The notes: generated from the sequence alone by a model not told the origin. DNA of 64,000 nucleotides from Roseibium aggregatum (GCF_017309185.1 NZ_JAEKJZ010000003.1:62001-126000); one strand, 5' to 3'. Numbered from the stretch's first letter, positions 26,949 to 35,814 are shown. Numbers and translations are program-made.

Positions 26949-28649
26949 TCAATCCTTCCAGGGTATCGTGCCTGCGGGAACGCGTCCCGCCAGCATGTTC
27001 ATCCCCAGCATGATCACCACCGTCGCCAGCACGACCACGGCGGACATGGCCGCGGCGAGCGTGGTGTAGCCACCGTCCTCGTAGTTGAAGATGGTGGTGC
27101 CGATGGTCTCGTTGCCGGTGGACCATAGCAGCGCGGAGACGGTGATCTCGTTATAGGCGGTCAGAAAGACCAGGATCGCCCCGGAGGCGGCCGAGGGGGC
27201 GGCGAGCGGAGCGAAGATCCTGTTCATGCGGCGGAAGAAGCCGGCGCCCGAAACCCGTGCGGCATCTTCCAGCGACCCGTCCATCTGCAGGAAGGCGGCC
27301 GCGACCGGTTTCAGGCCGACGGCGAGAAACACCGAGGCATAGGCGATCAGGATGATCCAGAGCGTGCCGTAAAGCGAAACATTCACGACGGGCAGCGGCC
27401 GGATGAAGGCCAGGATGAAGGCGATCGACATGACAAGGCCGGGAACCGCGAAGGCGACTTCCGACTGGGTCAGGGCGAGACCCGCGAGGCGCCTTTTGCC
27501 GGCGTGCCTGTGGGTCAGGAAATAGCCAAGGTAAAGGCTGACCACGGCAATGATCGCCGCCGCGATGCCAGCGATCACCGTCGAATTCGCAAAGGCTCTC
27601 AAGGTGACAGTCTGGCGCCACAGCACTTCCTGGAAGTTTTCGAACGTCAGCGTGGCCAGGGAGAGCGGCAGGCCGTAGGTCCTGACCAGGGCAGTGGCGA
27701 GCAGAGAGGCGGCCGGCAGCACCAGAACGAAACCGACGAAAATCCAGACGGCGGCTTCGACCAGGGGACGCTTGGCGCCGAGAGAAATCGCCAGTGGGTC
27801 CTGGGGCAGCCCGATGAGGCTGTTGCGCATGCGCCGCTGCAACAGGCTCTGGACCAGGATCGCGGCGAAGGCGACCAGCGCCAGGATGACGGAAATCACC
27901 GCGACGTTCGGCAGGACATCCGGACCGAAGCTGGCCAGCCTGCGCCAGACCAGAACGGGGAGTGTGGTGTAGCGCGCGGGAATGCCGAGCAGGGCGTTGA
28001 TGCCGAAATTGCCGAGGGCCGCCACGAAGGCCAGGGCGAAGCCGGCAAGAAGCGCGGGAGCCAGCAGCGGCAGGGTGATCCGCCGGAGCATCAGCGCGGC
28101 GCGCGCGCCCGAGATTCGCGCGGCATCGGACAGCTCCCTTGGAAAGGAGCGCAGGGAAGCGCGGACCAGCAGGAACACCAGCGGGCTGTGCTGAAGGGTT
28201 AGGAGCAGGACAAGGCCCTCGCGCGAATACAGCGGGTGGGTCGAGCCGATCTCCGGTGCCAATCCCAGCCAGCGCAGCACCGGGCTGGCGGGACCGAGCG
28301 CCTGGATCCAGGCAATCGCGGTGACATGGGGCGGGATCATCATCGGCAGGAGGATGAGGAAAACGAGCAGTCCCTTGGCGCGAATGTCCGTCAGGCCGAC
28401 GAGCAGGGCCAGCGCCGTGCCGAGCACCGTTGCCACGAGCGCGGACAGGAAGCTGCTTTCGATGGAGTGCCAGAGAGCGCGCTGAACGGACCGGCTTTGA
28501 AACGCCTCCAGGAGCGGGCCGAAATCGAGCCCGGCATCGCTCGTCAGGCCTGTCTTGAACAGGAGCATGAGCGGCAGGCCGCAGATCAGCGTGGCGCCGA
28601 GTACGAGCGCGAGGAGGGTGGTTTTTTCGGAGGTTAATGCTGATCGCAC
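26949..28649 (-). CDS. ABC transporter permease, fused double-domain (FbpB/PhnU-like)
   Basis: 566 residues from GTG 28649. Two complete transport domains are joined in one chain: the first EAA loop is FPRELSDAARISGARAALML, the second is MDGSLEDAARVSGAGFFRRM. About twelve membrane segments are visible. Fused permeases of this length occur in Fe(III) importers and in the putative 2-aminoethylphosphonate importers. The gene lies downstream of the binding-protein gene, separated by a terminator and a REP-like pair. No Shine-Dalgarno sequence is obvious before the GTG, so the start is less certain than the family. Confidence 0.92.
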   Translation of the reverse strand: MRSALTSEKTTLLALVLGATLICGLPLMLLFKTGLTSDAGLDFGPLLEAFQSRSVQRALWHSIESSFLSALVATVLGTALALLVGLTDIRAKGLLVFLILLPMMIPPHVTAIAWIQALGPASPVLRWLGLAPEIGSTHPLYSREGLVLLLTLQHSPLVFLLVRASLRSFPRELSDAARISGARAALMLRRITLPLLAPALLAGFALAFVAALGNFGINALLGIPARYTTLPVLVWRRLASFGPDVLPNVAVISVILALVAFAAILVQSLLQRRMRNSLIGLPQDPLAISLGAKRPLVEAAVWIFVGFVLVLPAASLLATALVRTYGLPLSLATLTFENFQEVLWRQTVTLRAFANSTVIAGIAAAIIAVVSLYLGYFLTHRHAGKRRLAGLALTQSEVAFAVPGLVMSIAFILAFIRPLPVVNVSLYGTLWIILIAYASVFLAVGLKPVAAAFLQMDGSLEDAARVSGAGFFRRMNRIFAPLAAPSAASGAILVFLTAYNEITVSALLWSTGNETIGTTIFNYEDGGYTTLAAAMSAVVVLATVVIMLGMNMLAGRVPAGTIPWKD

Positions 28650-28673
28650 TGGTATTCGCTGTCAGTCGAAAAC

Positions 28674-28837
28674 GTCACTCCGGACAATCGCGGCGCTCGC
28701 TGCGTGACGATCCGGACACCGGTCATCAGCATGAGCGAAGCGAATACTCCAGCCTTTTGGGACTGGCCGCGCCAGTGCGCGAAATATGTCTGGAGTCCGG
28801 ATCGGCGTTCGACTGCGTCTCACTTGTCCGGAATGAC
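28674..28837. repeat. Head-to-head pair of REP-like palindromic units
   Basis: Unit 1 from 28674 begins GTCACTCCGGACAA and has GATCCGGAC near its other end. Unit 2, read on the minus strand from 28837, begins GTCATTCCGGACAA and also reaches GATCCGGAC after about 43 bases. Both have CCGGA/TCCGG ends that can pair. The pair fills the gap between the binding-protein terminator and the permease start, and shares its outer GTCA with the pairs at 20243 and 49468. Confidence 0.65.
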
Positions 28838-28873
28838 CAAAAAAGAAGGCAGCGCGGAGAATGTCCGCGCTGC
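28838..28873 (-). terminator. Intrinsic terminator after the binding-protein gene
   Basis: GCAGCGCGGA (28849-28858) and TCCGCGCTGC (28864-28873) form a perfect 10-base stem around 5 bases. On the minus strand it is followed by CTTCTTTTTT. It lies 18 bases past the stop codon of the binding-protein gene and before the permease gene. Confidence 0.85.
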
Positions 28874-28890
28874 TTTTCGTCTAAATGGCC

Positions 28891-29871
28891 TTAGCCGCCG
28901 AAGATCTCGGTGAACTTGATCTTGTTGGCCTGATCCTGGTCCAGGGCCTGGGACGGATCGAAGTCCATCAGCTTGATCTGGTCGCGGGCCGGGAAGCCTT
29001 CGGGAGCCTCAACGGCCGGGTGGGCCGGCAGGTAGCCCTGGGACGCGGCCAGCTTCTGGCCTTCCTCGGAGATCAGGAAGTCGACGAAAGCCTTCGCGGC
29101 GTCCGGGTTCTGCGCGGTGGACAGGATGGCGACCGGCTCGGTGACAGCGGAAACGCCTTCTTCCGGGAAGACGAACTCAACCGGAGCGCCTTCCAGCTTG
29201 TTGCGGATCGGCAGGAAGTCGACGACGAAACCGTAGAGTTTCTCGCCGCCGGCAACTGCCTTGTAGGTGCCGCCGTTGCCGCCTTGCGGGTTGGCACCCT
29301 GCTCGGCGAGACCTTCATAGAAAGCCCAGCCAAGACCCGGATTGGAGGTCAGGGCAGCCATGTGAATGGTCGCTGCGCCGGAGGTCAGCGGCGACGGCAT
29401 TGCGATCTTGTCCTTGGCTTCCGCTTTCAGCAGGTCCTTGTAGGACGCCGGCTTCATCGGCGCGCTGGTGTTGTAGACGATGCCGGTGGTGATCAGCTTG
29501 GTGGAGAAGTAGGTCTTGTCATCGTCCATGATGGCCGGATCGTAGGCGGAGACGTCCGCGCCTTCGTGAGCCATCAGGCGGCCTTCCTTCTTCAGGCCTT
29601 CCATGGTGACCATATCGGCAATCAGCAGAACGTCAGGCTTCGGTGCGCCGGCTTCGAATTCAGCGCGCAGTTTCGCCATCATCTTGGTGGTGCCGTCGCG
29701 AACCCACTCGACTTCGACACCCGGGTGCTTGGCGGTGAAGGCATCCACGGTCGCCTGGGCGTCCGCGTTCGGCTGGGAGGTGTAGAGAACGAGCTTGCCT
29801 GTTACGTCGTCGGCATGCGCGGGGGCATAGGTCGCGGCCAGGAGACCGGCGGCGATCAGAAGCTTTTTCAT
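28891..29871 (-). CDS. ABC transporter substrate-binding protein, FbpA/PhnS-like
   Basis: 326 residues from ATG 29871, preceded by AAGGAT and followed by a signal peptide (MKKLLIAAGLLAATYAPAHA). The longer frame from 29931 is rejected. DVTGKLVLYTSQPNADAQAT and WVRDGTTKMMAKLRAEFEAG are typical of the family that binds Fe(III), thiamine, polyamines or 2-aminoethylphosphonate. The run of tyrosines expected of FbpA-type iron ligands near the C-terminus is not evident, which makes iron less certain. A PHO-box-like sequence upstream (29938-29955) argues for a phosphorus compound. Best reading: receptor of the split importer at 25.7-28.6 kb. Confidence 0.85.
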   Translation of the reverse strand: MKKLLIAAGLLAATYAPAHADDVTGKLVLYTSQPNADAQATVDAFTAKHPGVEVEWVRDGTTKMMAKLRAEFEAGAPKPDVLLIADMVTMEGLKKEGRLMAHEGADVSAYDPAIMDDDKTYFSTKLITTGIVYNTSAPMKPASYKDLLKAEAKDKIAMPSPLTSGAATIHMAALTSNPGLGWAFYEGLAEQGANPQGGNGGTYKAVAGGEKLYGFVVDFLPIRNKLEGAPVEFVFPEEGVSAVTEPVAILSTAQNPDAAKAFVDFLISEEGQKLAASQGYLPAHPAVEAPEGFPARDQIKLMDFDPSQALDQDQANKIKFTEIFGG

Positions 29872-29882
29872 AAGACAGATCC

Positions 29883-29900
29883 TTATGGGTTGAACCATAA
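29883..29900 (-). promoter_or_regulatory. Inverted repeat over the ribosome-binding region of the binding-protein gene
   Basis: TTATGG (29883-29888) and CCATAA (29895-29900) form a perfect 6-base inverted repeat around a 6-base spacer. On the minus strand its end merges with the AAGGAT ribosome-binding site of the gene starting at 29871. It could be an operator or a hairpin affecting translation. Confidence 0.45.
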
Positions 29901-29937
29901 AATGACGTTGCGAATGATCGTCGCCTATCATCTGAGT

Positions 29938-29955
29938 GTGACAGTTTTATTCGAG
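29938..29955 (-). promoter_or_regulatory. PHO-box-like direct repeat (weak)
   Basis: Read on the minus strand: CTCGAAT, AAAA, CTGTCAC. The second half matches the PhoB consensus heptamer exactly, the spacer is the A/T-rich 4 bases expected, and the first half matches 4 of 7. It lies about 67 bases upstream of the binding-protein start, a spacing similar to that at phoA. Confidence 0.4.
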
Positions 29956-30080
29956 ATCTGCGTAATTCTGCCTATTGGTGATCTGGCTAAATGGTTTGAG
30001 GGTCGTTTTCGGAAACCGCCGTGCACGGAGCGCGGCCGCGCGGTCTTGTGACGAAGCACGCGCGTCCGGCTCAAGCGCAT

Positions 30081-31001
30081 TCATGAGTAGCCGAGACAGG
30101 TGCCTTCTGAAACCAGATCCAGACCGTGCGTCTTGTCTTCCAGGGCGGCGGGCAGTCCGGCGACCGGTTCCAGGTAAAGCGCAAAGGTGGAGTGATGGAG
30201 CGGCAGGACCTTGCGGGGCTTGAGAGCCTCGACGAAATCGGCGACGTGATGCGCGCTCATGCTGATCTGCCCTAACGCTCCGGTGGTGCCAACCCCTCCC
30301 ATATGCGGGATAAAGATGTCCGGGGTGCCCAATGGCCTAACGGCGTCCAGAACCCTCGGCGTGGGGAATGTGTCGCCCGTCCAGTAGACCGTCTTTGTCC
30401 AGTTCCCGTTGCGAAACGTCAGCCAGTAGCCGTTGCCGGGACCGAGCAGGCGCGCGATTTCCGGGTCTTCCGAATGATCCGCCGGAATCGCCTTGAGTGA
30501 AATTTCCACTTCACCCTTGTTCAGAACGAAACTCCGGCCCCAGTCGGCCTGTCGGACGTTCGTGAAGCCTTTCGCCGAGAGTCTGGCGGTGTCATGAGCA
30601 GGAACGAAGAAGGGCATGTCCTTCGGGATCGACTGTTCCGCCTTCTGGTCGAAATGATCTTCGTGCATATGGGAAAGAACCACGTAATCCACCCGGCCAA
30701 GGTCAACTCCCGGAAAAGGTGTCAGGCGTTCGTGAAAAACGACGTTCGGTCCCTTGGAAAGGTCGAACATCTCATTCGGATCGCCCATGCGAAAGGCTTC
30801 CTTGCCGTCTCCGAATGCCGGGTCGGTCAGCAAGGTGAGGCCGCCGAAAGCGATCAGCATGGTCGCTCCGCCGAGCCAGGTGATTTCGAGACGGGTTTCA
30901 TTTTCGGGAGCGTTGCCCCGGCTGCTGGACGTTGCGCTCAGGAGCGCTGGTGCCGCAAGTGCCGTCGCCCCGGCAGATTTCAGGAAATTGCGCCGTTTCA
31001 T
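30081..31001 (-). CDS. Tat-exported metallo-beta-lactamase-fold hydrolase, UlaG/RomA-like
   Basis: 306 residues. The N-terminus MKRRNFLKSAGATALAAPALL is a twin-arginine signal (RRNFLK). The metal site follows the UlaG-like pattern: WLGGATMLI, LLTDPAF, and VLSHMHEDHFD (HxHxDH), with AIPADHSED and VYWTGDT as later ligands and HHSTFALY near the end. It should be a periplasmic metal-dependent hydrolase; RomA/NAPE-PLD-like and L-ascorbate lactonase members share this signature, so the substrate is open. It is divergent from a LysR gene with a 103-base gap, which suggests that regulator controls it. Confidence 0.9.
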   Translation of the reverse strand: MKRRNFLKSAGATALAAPALLSATSSSRGNAPENETRLEITWLGGATMLIAFGGLTLLTDPAFGDGKEAFRMGDPNEMFDLSKGPNVVFHERLTPFPGVDLGRVDYVVLSHMHEDHFDQKAEQSIPKDMPFFVPAHDTARLSAKGFTNVRQADWGRSFVLNKGEVEISLKAIPADHSEDPEIARLLGPGNGYWLTFRNGNWTKTVYWTGDTFPTPRVLDAVRPLGTPDIFIPHMGGVGTTGALGQISMSAHHVADFVEALKPRKVLPLHHSTFALYLEPVAGLPAALEDKTHGLDLVSEGTCLGYS

Positions 31002-31104
31002 TCAGATTGCCTCTTCAACCGTTTTGTCTTTGGCTGAGGTAGATCGTTCGAATTGTTCGCGGTAGTCAGGTAAACATGCACACTCTGACTGGGAAATTCG
31101 TTCA

Positions 31105-31944
31105 ATGACGGCGCTCTCACACCTGGAAACCTTCATCGAGGTCGCGGCGTCCGGCAGTTTCGCGGGGGCCTCCCGTCATCTCGGTCTGCCCAGGTCCACG
31201 GTTACGGCGCGGATAAAGTCCCTTGAGGAGGAATTGGGCGTCGCGTTGTTTCAGCGCACCACCCGGCAAGTGCGCTTGACGCCGGAAGGAGAGAGTTACC
31301 TTTCGAAGGTCCAGCCAGCGATGGTGGAACTCAAGGAAGCGGGGGAGCAGTTGAAGTCGGCGCTGGCACCCCAGGGTCTGGTGCGCTTGTCCGTTCCGGT
31401 TGACCTGCCGCTCGACAAGATGGCGGACGCAATGACGTCGTTTAACGCTCGCTATCCGGATGTCCGGATCGAGGTGCACATCAGCGACCGGCCGGTCGAC
31501 CTGACCGGCGAGCGCTTCGATTTCGCTCTTCGTGGCAACCGTGCCGCTTCCGAAAACGTGGTTGTCCGCAAGATCGCTTCCAGTCCGCTTCTACCCGTCG
31601 CCCGTCCGGAGCTGTTGGCGGGAGCCTCGTTTGATGCGCTTCTGGCGGAAGGCCGCGTCCTCGACCCTGCCGGCGCCATGGGGGAAACGGAGTGCAGCGG
31701 GTCTACCGCCGTATTCCGCACCCGGAACCTCCAATTGGTTCGCGCGCTGGTTCTGACAGGGAGTGTCGCCGCGGTCCTGCCGAGGTCCATGTGCGAAGAC
31801 CTTCTGGAGACCGGCGAGCTTGTGGAGACAGGTTATCCAGCTCCTTTGCCGGACCTGTCACTCTATGCCGTGCTTCCCTCCAGGCGGTTCGTTCCCAAAC
31901 GCGTGCGGCTGCTGGTCGATCATCTTGCAAAGGTTTTCCGCTGA
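31105..31944 (+). CDS. LysR-family transcriptional regulator
   Basis: 279 residues, a little short for the family. The HTH reads FAGASRHLGLPRSTVTARIKSLEEELG, then ALFQRTTRQVRLTPEGESYL. The effector domain resembles the AaeR/DsdC-like branch with RFDFALRGN. It is divergent from the metallo-beta-lactamase-fold gene, the usual LysR arrangement. The intergenic stretch contains TTCGAA-centred repeats near 31050, a possible binding region. Effector unknown. Confidence 0.9.
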   Translation: MTALSHLETFIEVAASGSFAGASRHLGLPRSTVTARIKSLEEELGVALFQRTTRQVRLTPEGESYLSKVQPAMVELKEAGEQLKSALAPQGLVRLSVPVDLPLDKMADAMTSFNARYPDVRIEVHISDRPVDLTGERFDFALRGNRAASENVVVRKIASSPLLPVARPELLAGASFDALLAEGRVLDPAGAMGETECSGSTAVFRTRNLQLVRALVLTGSVAAVLPRSMCEDLLETGELVETGYPAPLPDLSLYAVLPSRRFVPKRVRLLVDHLAKVFR

Positions 31945-32048
31945 GCGCCTGTTTCCCGTTTCCGGTTACGGGCAGGCCATTGCCGTTGTTCGGCGGCTCG
32001 GCTATCACCGGGACACGTAGTTCAATCGATTGTAGAAAGGCGCTGTTC

Positions 32049-33473
32049 ATGAGCTCTAAAGACACGGTCGCGGAAATCGGCCTGATCGGTCTCGGCACGA
32101 TGGGAGGCAATCTGGCGCTCAACATCGCCGAAAACGGATTCCGGATCGCGGTTTTCAACCGCACGTCCGAAAAGACCGACCAGTTCATGGCCAAGGCCGG
32201 GGATCTTGCGGACAGGCTGGTGCCGACTAAAACGCTTGAAGACTTCGTGGCCTCGCTTCAGCCGCCGCGCGCGGTGATCCTGATGGTGCCGGCCGGAGAG
32301 GCCGTCGACGCGCAGATTGCTGCCTTGCGTCCACTGCTCGGTGACGAAGATCTGATCATCGACGCCGGTAACGCGAATTATCACGACACCAACCGCCGGG
32401 CGGAAGAGGCGGCAGAAAAAGGTCCGCGCTTCATGGGAATCGGCGTGTCGGGCGGCGAGGAAGGCGCCCGTTTCGGTCCGTCGATCATGGGCGGAGGAGC
32501 AAGAGACGCCTGGAACCGGGTCGGGCATATCCTCGAGGCCATTTCCGCGAAATACGAGGACGTCCCCTGTGCGGCCTATCTGGGCGAGGCCGGGGCCGGC
32601 CACCTCGTCAAGACCGTTCACAACGGCATCGAATATGCCGACATGCAGATGATCGCGGAAGTCTACGGCGTCATGCGCGACGGTTTCGGCATGACCGCGA
32701 ACGAGATTGGCGATGTTTTCGAGACCTGGAACGGCGGTATCCTGCAGTCCTACCTGATCGAAATCTCTTCCAAGGTTGCAAAAACGGCCGATCCGGAAAC
32801 GGGCAAGCCGATGCTGGACATCATCCTGGACCGGGCGGGGCAGAAGGGCACCGGCCGCTGGACCGCCATCGAGGCGCTCATGCTCGGAACGCCGGCGAGT
32901 GCGATCGAGGCGGCCGTCGCCGTGCGCAACATGTCGGCGCGGCTCGATGACCGGAAGGCGGGCGAGGCCGCGTTCGGCCCAGCACCTCAAAGCATGGAGC
33001 GAGCGGCGGGGAGCATCAACGCCCTGGAGGCGGCACTGGTCGCCGGCAAGATCGTTTGCTACGCGCAGGGTTTCGGTCTGATCCTGGAGGCGGCGAAGCA
33101 ATATGGCTGGGCTATGCCGCTGCCGGAGATCGCGAAGATCTGGCGCAACGGCTGCATCATCCGTTCCGCCATGCTGAACGACATGTCGTCGGCCCTTGCG
33201 GACGATGCAAGCCGGAATCTGATGCTGGCTCCGTTCTTCCGCGACAAGCTGAAGGAAACGGAGGCGAGCCTGCGCCGCATGGTGGCCGAGGCCGCTCTCC
33301 ACGGTCTGCCGGTTCCGGCGCTTTCGGCCGCACTTTCCTATTTCGACATCATGCGTACGGGGCGTTCCACCGCCAACATGCTTCAGGGCCAGCGCGACTT
33401 TTTCGGTGCGCACGGGTTCGAGCGCACCGACAGAGACGGCGGCGGCTTCCACGGCCCCTGGGCGATGGGGTGA
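32049..33473 (+). CDS. gnd: 6-phosphogluconate dehydrogenase (decarboxylating)
   Basis: 474 residues from ATG 32049, with AAAGG 8 bases upstream; the frame is open further left, through part of the lysR gene, but only from here does it match. The Rossmann motif is IGLIGLGTMGGNLALNIAENG, followed by FNRT, which favours NADP. The substrate loop GIGVSGGEEGARFGPSIMGGG and the catalytic helix GAGHLVKTVHNGIEYADMQM with Lys and Asn are intact. It oxidises 6-phosphogluconate to ribulose 5-phosphate in the oxidative pentose phosphate pathway. No zwf or pgl gene adjoins it. A GC-rich hairpin lies just downstream. Confidence 0.97.
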   Translation: MSSKDTVAEIGLIGLGTMGGNLALNIAENGFRIAVFNRTSEKTDQFMAKAGDLADRLVPTKTLEDFVASLQPPRAVILMVPAGEAVDAQIAALRPLLGDEDLIIDAGNANYHDTNRRAEEAAEKGPRFMGIGVSGGEEGARFGPSIMGGGARDAWNRVGHILEAISAKYEDVPCAAYLGEAGAGHLVKTVHNGIEYADMQMIAEVYGVMRDGFGMTANEIGDVFETWNGGILQSYLIEISSKVAKTADPETGKPMLDIILDRAGQKGTGRWTAIEALMLGTPASAIEAAVAVRNMSARLDDRKAGEAAFGPAPQSMERAAGSINALEAALVAGKIVCYAQGFGLILEAAKQYGWAMPLPEIAKIWRNGCIIRSAMLNDMSSALADDASRNLMLAPFFRDKLKETEASLRRMVAEAALHGLPVPALSAALSYFDIMRTGRSTANMLQGQRDFFGAHGFERTDRDGGGFHGPWAMG

Positions 33474-33499
33474 GGGCAAGCCGCTTCAAGACGGAAGGG

Positions 33500-33516
33500 C
33501 CCCGCGGAGCGCGGGG
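33500..33516. terminator. Hairpin between convergent gnd and thioredoxin genes
   Basis: CCCCGCG (33500-33506), GAG, CGCGGGG (33510-33516): a perfect 7-base stem with a 3-base loop, flanked by GGAAG and CTTCC that can lengthen it. It sits between the two stop codons and could end transcription from both sides, although there is no T tract. Confidence 0.55.
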
Positions 33517-33524
33517 ACTTCCGG

Positions 33525-33950
33525 TCAGGTCCCGGCCTGTAGCCCCGTGTCGAGCAACGCCTTGATCTGGGCCTCGCCGGTTCCGGCAACGATCCGGCCG
33601 AGTTCTTTATCGCCTTTCAGAACCAGCAGTGTGGACCGGCGCGGGATTTTCCGCGATGTCGTGACCGCGTGGCCGCGGTAATCGTCCCAGTCGACCCGGA
33701 CAAACACGATGGCGTCGTTATAGGCCGGGTTTGACGAGCGCAATGCGTTGATCACCCGTTCCTGGCGGGCGCAGGTGCCGCACCAGCTGGCGGCGTAGTC
33801 GACGAAGACTGTCTTGCCGGCCGCAAGCTGTTCTTCGATCAGTCCGGGCGTGTAGGCAAGTGTGTCGCTGGCCTGGCCGGGCGCGGGCAAGAGCGTTGCC
33901 ATCAGGCCGGCGAAAACGGTCGAGACGAGGAAATTGCGACGGTTCATCAT
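33525..33950 (-). CDS. Exported thioredoxin-fold protein, Tat-type signal
   Basis: 141 residues from ATG 33950 (a second ATG at 33947 has the better spacing to AAAGGA). The N-terminus MMNRRNFLVSTVFAGLMATLL holds a twin-arginine-like motif (RRNFLV). The thioredoxin domain has VDYAASWCGTCARQE, with the CxxC site WCGTC, and a cis-Pro region at KIPRRSTLLVLKG. It follows ccdA by 20 bases on the same strand, so it most likely receives electrons from that membrane protein and reduces disulfides in the periplasm, for example in cytochrome c maturation or metal handling. Confidence 0.9.
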   Translation of the reverse strand: MMNRRNFLVSTVFAGLMATLLPAPGQASDTLAYTPGLIEEQLAAGKTVFVDYAASWCGTCARQERVINALRSSNPAYNDAIVFVRVDWDDYRGHAVTTSRKIPRRSTLLVLKGDKELGRIVAGTGEAQIKALLDTGLQAGT

Positions 33951-33970
33951 GTATCCTTTCCGGTTGTAGG

Positions 33971-34687
33971 TCAGAAGCGCACGGAGAGATCCTGCAGCCA
34001 GACCGGCAACACGCCGATGGCCCAGGCGTCGATCATGTGATGGACGTTGAAAAGCAGCAGGAGGCCGACCGTCAGGAAAATGCCTCCCATGACGGGTTTG
34101 GACTTTTCGGCCAGTCCCTTGAGACTGTCGGCCCGGCGGCGGAGGGTTTCGCGAGCGCCCAGTCCGAGACCCACGATCAAGGTGGACACTCCGAGGGCGA
34201 AGAAGCACATGATCAGTGCGGCCCAGAGAAGGTTCTGCCCCTGGGAGGCAAGGGCGATCGCGCCGCCGAGCGTCGGGCCGATGCAGGGCGACCAGACAAC
34301 CCCGAGCAGTGCGCCGCCCAGAAACTGGCCGCGCAGACCGCTCATGTCGGTAGCCTGCATTTTCTGTCCCGCGGATCCGGAAAGTCCGGCGGCGGCCAGT
34401 TCGAACCTGTGCGCAAAAGCCGGGACGAGCAGAACAAGGCCGAAGGCGATCATCAGAACGGCGCCGATCTTCGACATGACCTCCTCGGTCAGGCCGATGG
34501 CATAGCCGAGTGTCGCGACAAGCATGCCGACCACGACAAAGGAGACGCTCATCCCCGCGGCCAGGGCCACCGGCGCGCGGCGGTCCGCGCTGAGGGCGGA
34601 GGCGAGCACGATCGGAAGGACCGGTAGAACGCAGGGATTGATGAGCGTCAACAGCCCGGCAAGATAGGCAAGCGGCAATTCAAGCAT
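33971..34687 (-). CDS. ccdA: CcdA-type membrane thiol-disulfide transporter
   Basis: 238 residues, about six membrane helices, as expected for CcdA rather than full DsbD. The two redox cysteines sit in LINPCVLPVLP (first helix) and VVWSPCIGPTLGG (fourth helix). It carries reducing power from cytoplasmic thioredoxin to periplasmic partners. The exported thioredoxin-fold gene 20 bases downstream is the obvious partner. Start ATG 34687 gives the standard CcdA N-terminus. Confidence 0.93.
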   Translation of the reverse strand: MLELPLAYLAGLLTLINPCVLPVLPIVLASALSADRRAPVALAAGMSVSFVVVGMLVATLGYAIGLTEEVMSKIGAVLMIAFGLVLLVPAFAHRFELAAAGLSGSAGQKMQATDMSGLRGQFLGGALLGVVWSPCIGPTLGGAIALASQGQNLLWAALIMCFFALGVSTLIVGLGLGARETLRRRADSLKGLAEKSKPVMGGIFLTVGLLLLFNVHHMIDAWAIGVLPVWLQDLSVRF

Positions 34688-34839
34688 GTGATCGGTGCGG
34701 CCTCTGGCTGGCTTTGTCGTGATGCAGATGCCCGGCTGCCGCCAGGCGGTTCATGCACCTAGATAGGCCGGCCTGTCACCGCTGTCCGCTAACGCTTCAT
34801 CACAACTGCGTTGGCTGTTTTCCGACCGCCGGGCACTGG

Positions 34840-35658
34840 CTACTGCGCGAGACCCAGGGCTGCCATGTTGGCGATCGACGCGGGCAGGCCGGAATGGTCG
34901 CGCAGCTCGACGATCAGGCGCGGGGCGCTCTCGAGTTTCGCAAGGGCTCCGAACACCGCGTGCCAGTTGATGGTGCCTTCGCCGAGTGTCCAGTGGCGAT
35001 CGGCATAGCCGTCGGCGTCCTGCAGGTGGATGTGGCGTAGGCGGTTGCCGGCGGCCTTGACGTAGTAGTCGACCGGAGGTGCGCCCGTCGAACCGTGGGC
35101 ATAATGGGCATGGCCGGTGTCGATGGAGATCTTGACCGCCTCGGAACCGAAGCTTTCCGCCAGTTCGATGCGGGCGTAAGGGTCCTTGTCCTCGATGTTC
35201 TCGATAACCAGTTCGCAACCGATCTCCCCGGCGCGTTTGACCGCGTCCTGCATGGTCAGATGGCAGAGCTCGATCTTCTTCGCGCGGGCGTTTTCATAGT
35301 TGTCGAGATTGTTGTGGTCCCAGGTCGAATAGGGGCTGTGCACGACCATGTGGGTTCCGCCAAGCGCTTCGCAAACCTCAAGCCCTTGCAAGAGCCGCTT
35401 TCTGACGACCTCCCGGACATCGACATCCATGCTGTCGACGGAAAAGCCGAAGAAGGGGCCATGAATTCCGACCCGGCCTTCGTGTCCGTCCAGCAGCGTC
35501 CTTGCCCGGTCCACGAGAGGCTGCCAGTCGCCGTTCAGAACCTCGCCCGGCCAGAAATCCTGCAGTTCGAGATCCCGCGGCTTGTCGAGCATCAGCTTGC
35601 GGTGGGTTTCGAGCGTGTTGACGTTGAGCGCGGCGCCAAGAATGGGAAGGTCTGTCAT
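34840..35658 (-). CDS. Sugar phosphate isomerase/epimerase-like TIM-barrel protein
   Basis: 272 residues from ATG 35658; the frame open to 35769 adds unrelated residues. It belongs to the xylose-isomerase-like/AP-endonuclease-2 TIM barrels: HGPFFGF, MVVHSPYSTW, LVIENIEDKDP, ISIDTGHAHYAHG, RHIHLQDADGYADRH and LIVELRD supply the Glu, His and Asp metal ligands on successive strands. Members isomerise sugars or inositols or cut abasic DNA; the form here is the metabolic type. It is downstream of a VOC gene in the same direction. Substrate unknown. Confidence 0.88.
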   Translation of the reverse strand: MTDLPILGAALNVNTLETHRKLMLDKPRDLELQDFWPGEVLNGDWQPLVDRARTLLDGHEGRVGIHGPFFGFSVDSMDVDVREVVRKRLLQGLEVCEALGGTHMVVHSPYSTWDHNNLDNYENARAKKIELCHLTMQDAVKRAGEIGCELVIENIEDKDPYARIELAESFGSEAVKISIDTGHAHYAHGSTGAPPVDYYVKAAGNRLRHIHLQDADGYADRHWTLGEGTINWHAVFGALAKLESAPRLIVELRDHSGLPASIANMAALGLAQ

Positions 35659-35814
35659 GAAACACCTATGGTCAGAACGGAAAGGCTGTCCGCCTGATAC
35701 GGTGTTGTTCTTGACACTATTGCGACGTGGGGCAGGCGCTCCGACGATATCCACGTTTGCGGTGGCCACAGCCGGAAACGCGGACGCGATTACGGCGCGG
35801 GGAGAAGGAGCCGC

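Noticed and set aside
31692-32048. Possible 119-residue N-terminal extension of gnd
   Set aside because: It runs antiparallel-free but in a shifted frame through the end of lysR, shows no homology to 6-phosphogluconate dehydrogenase, and ATG 32049 has a good ribosome-binding site and normal family length.
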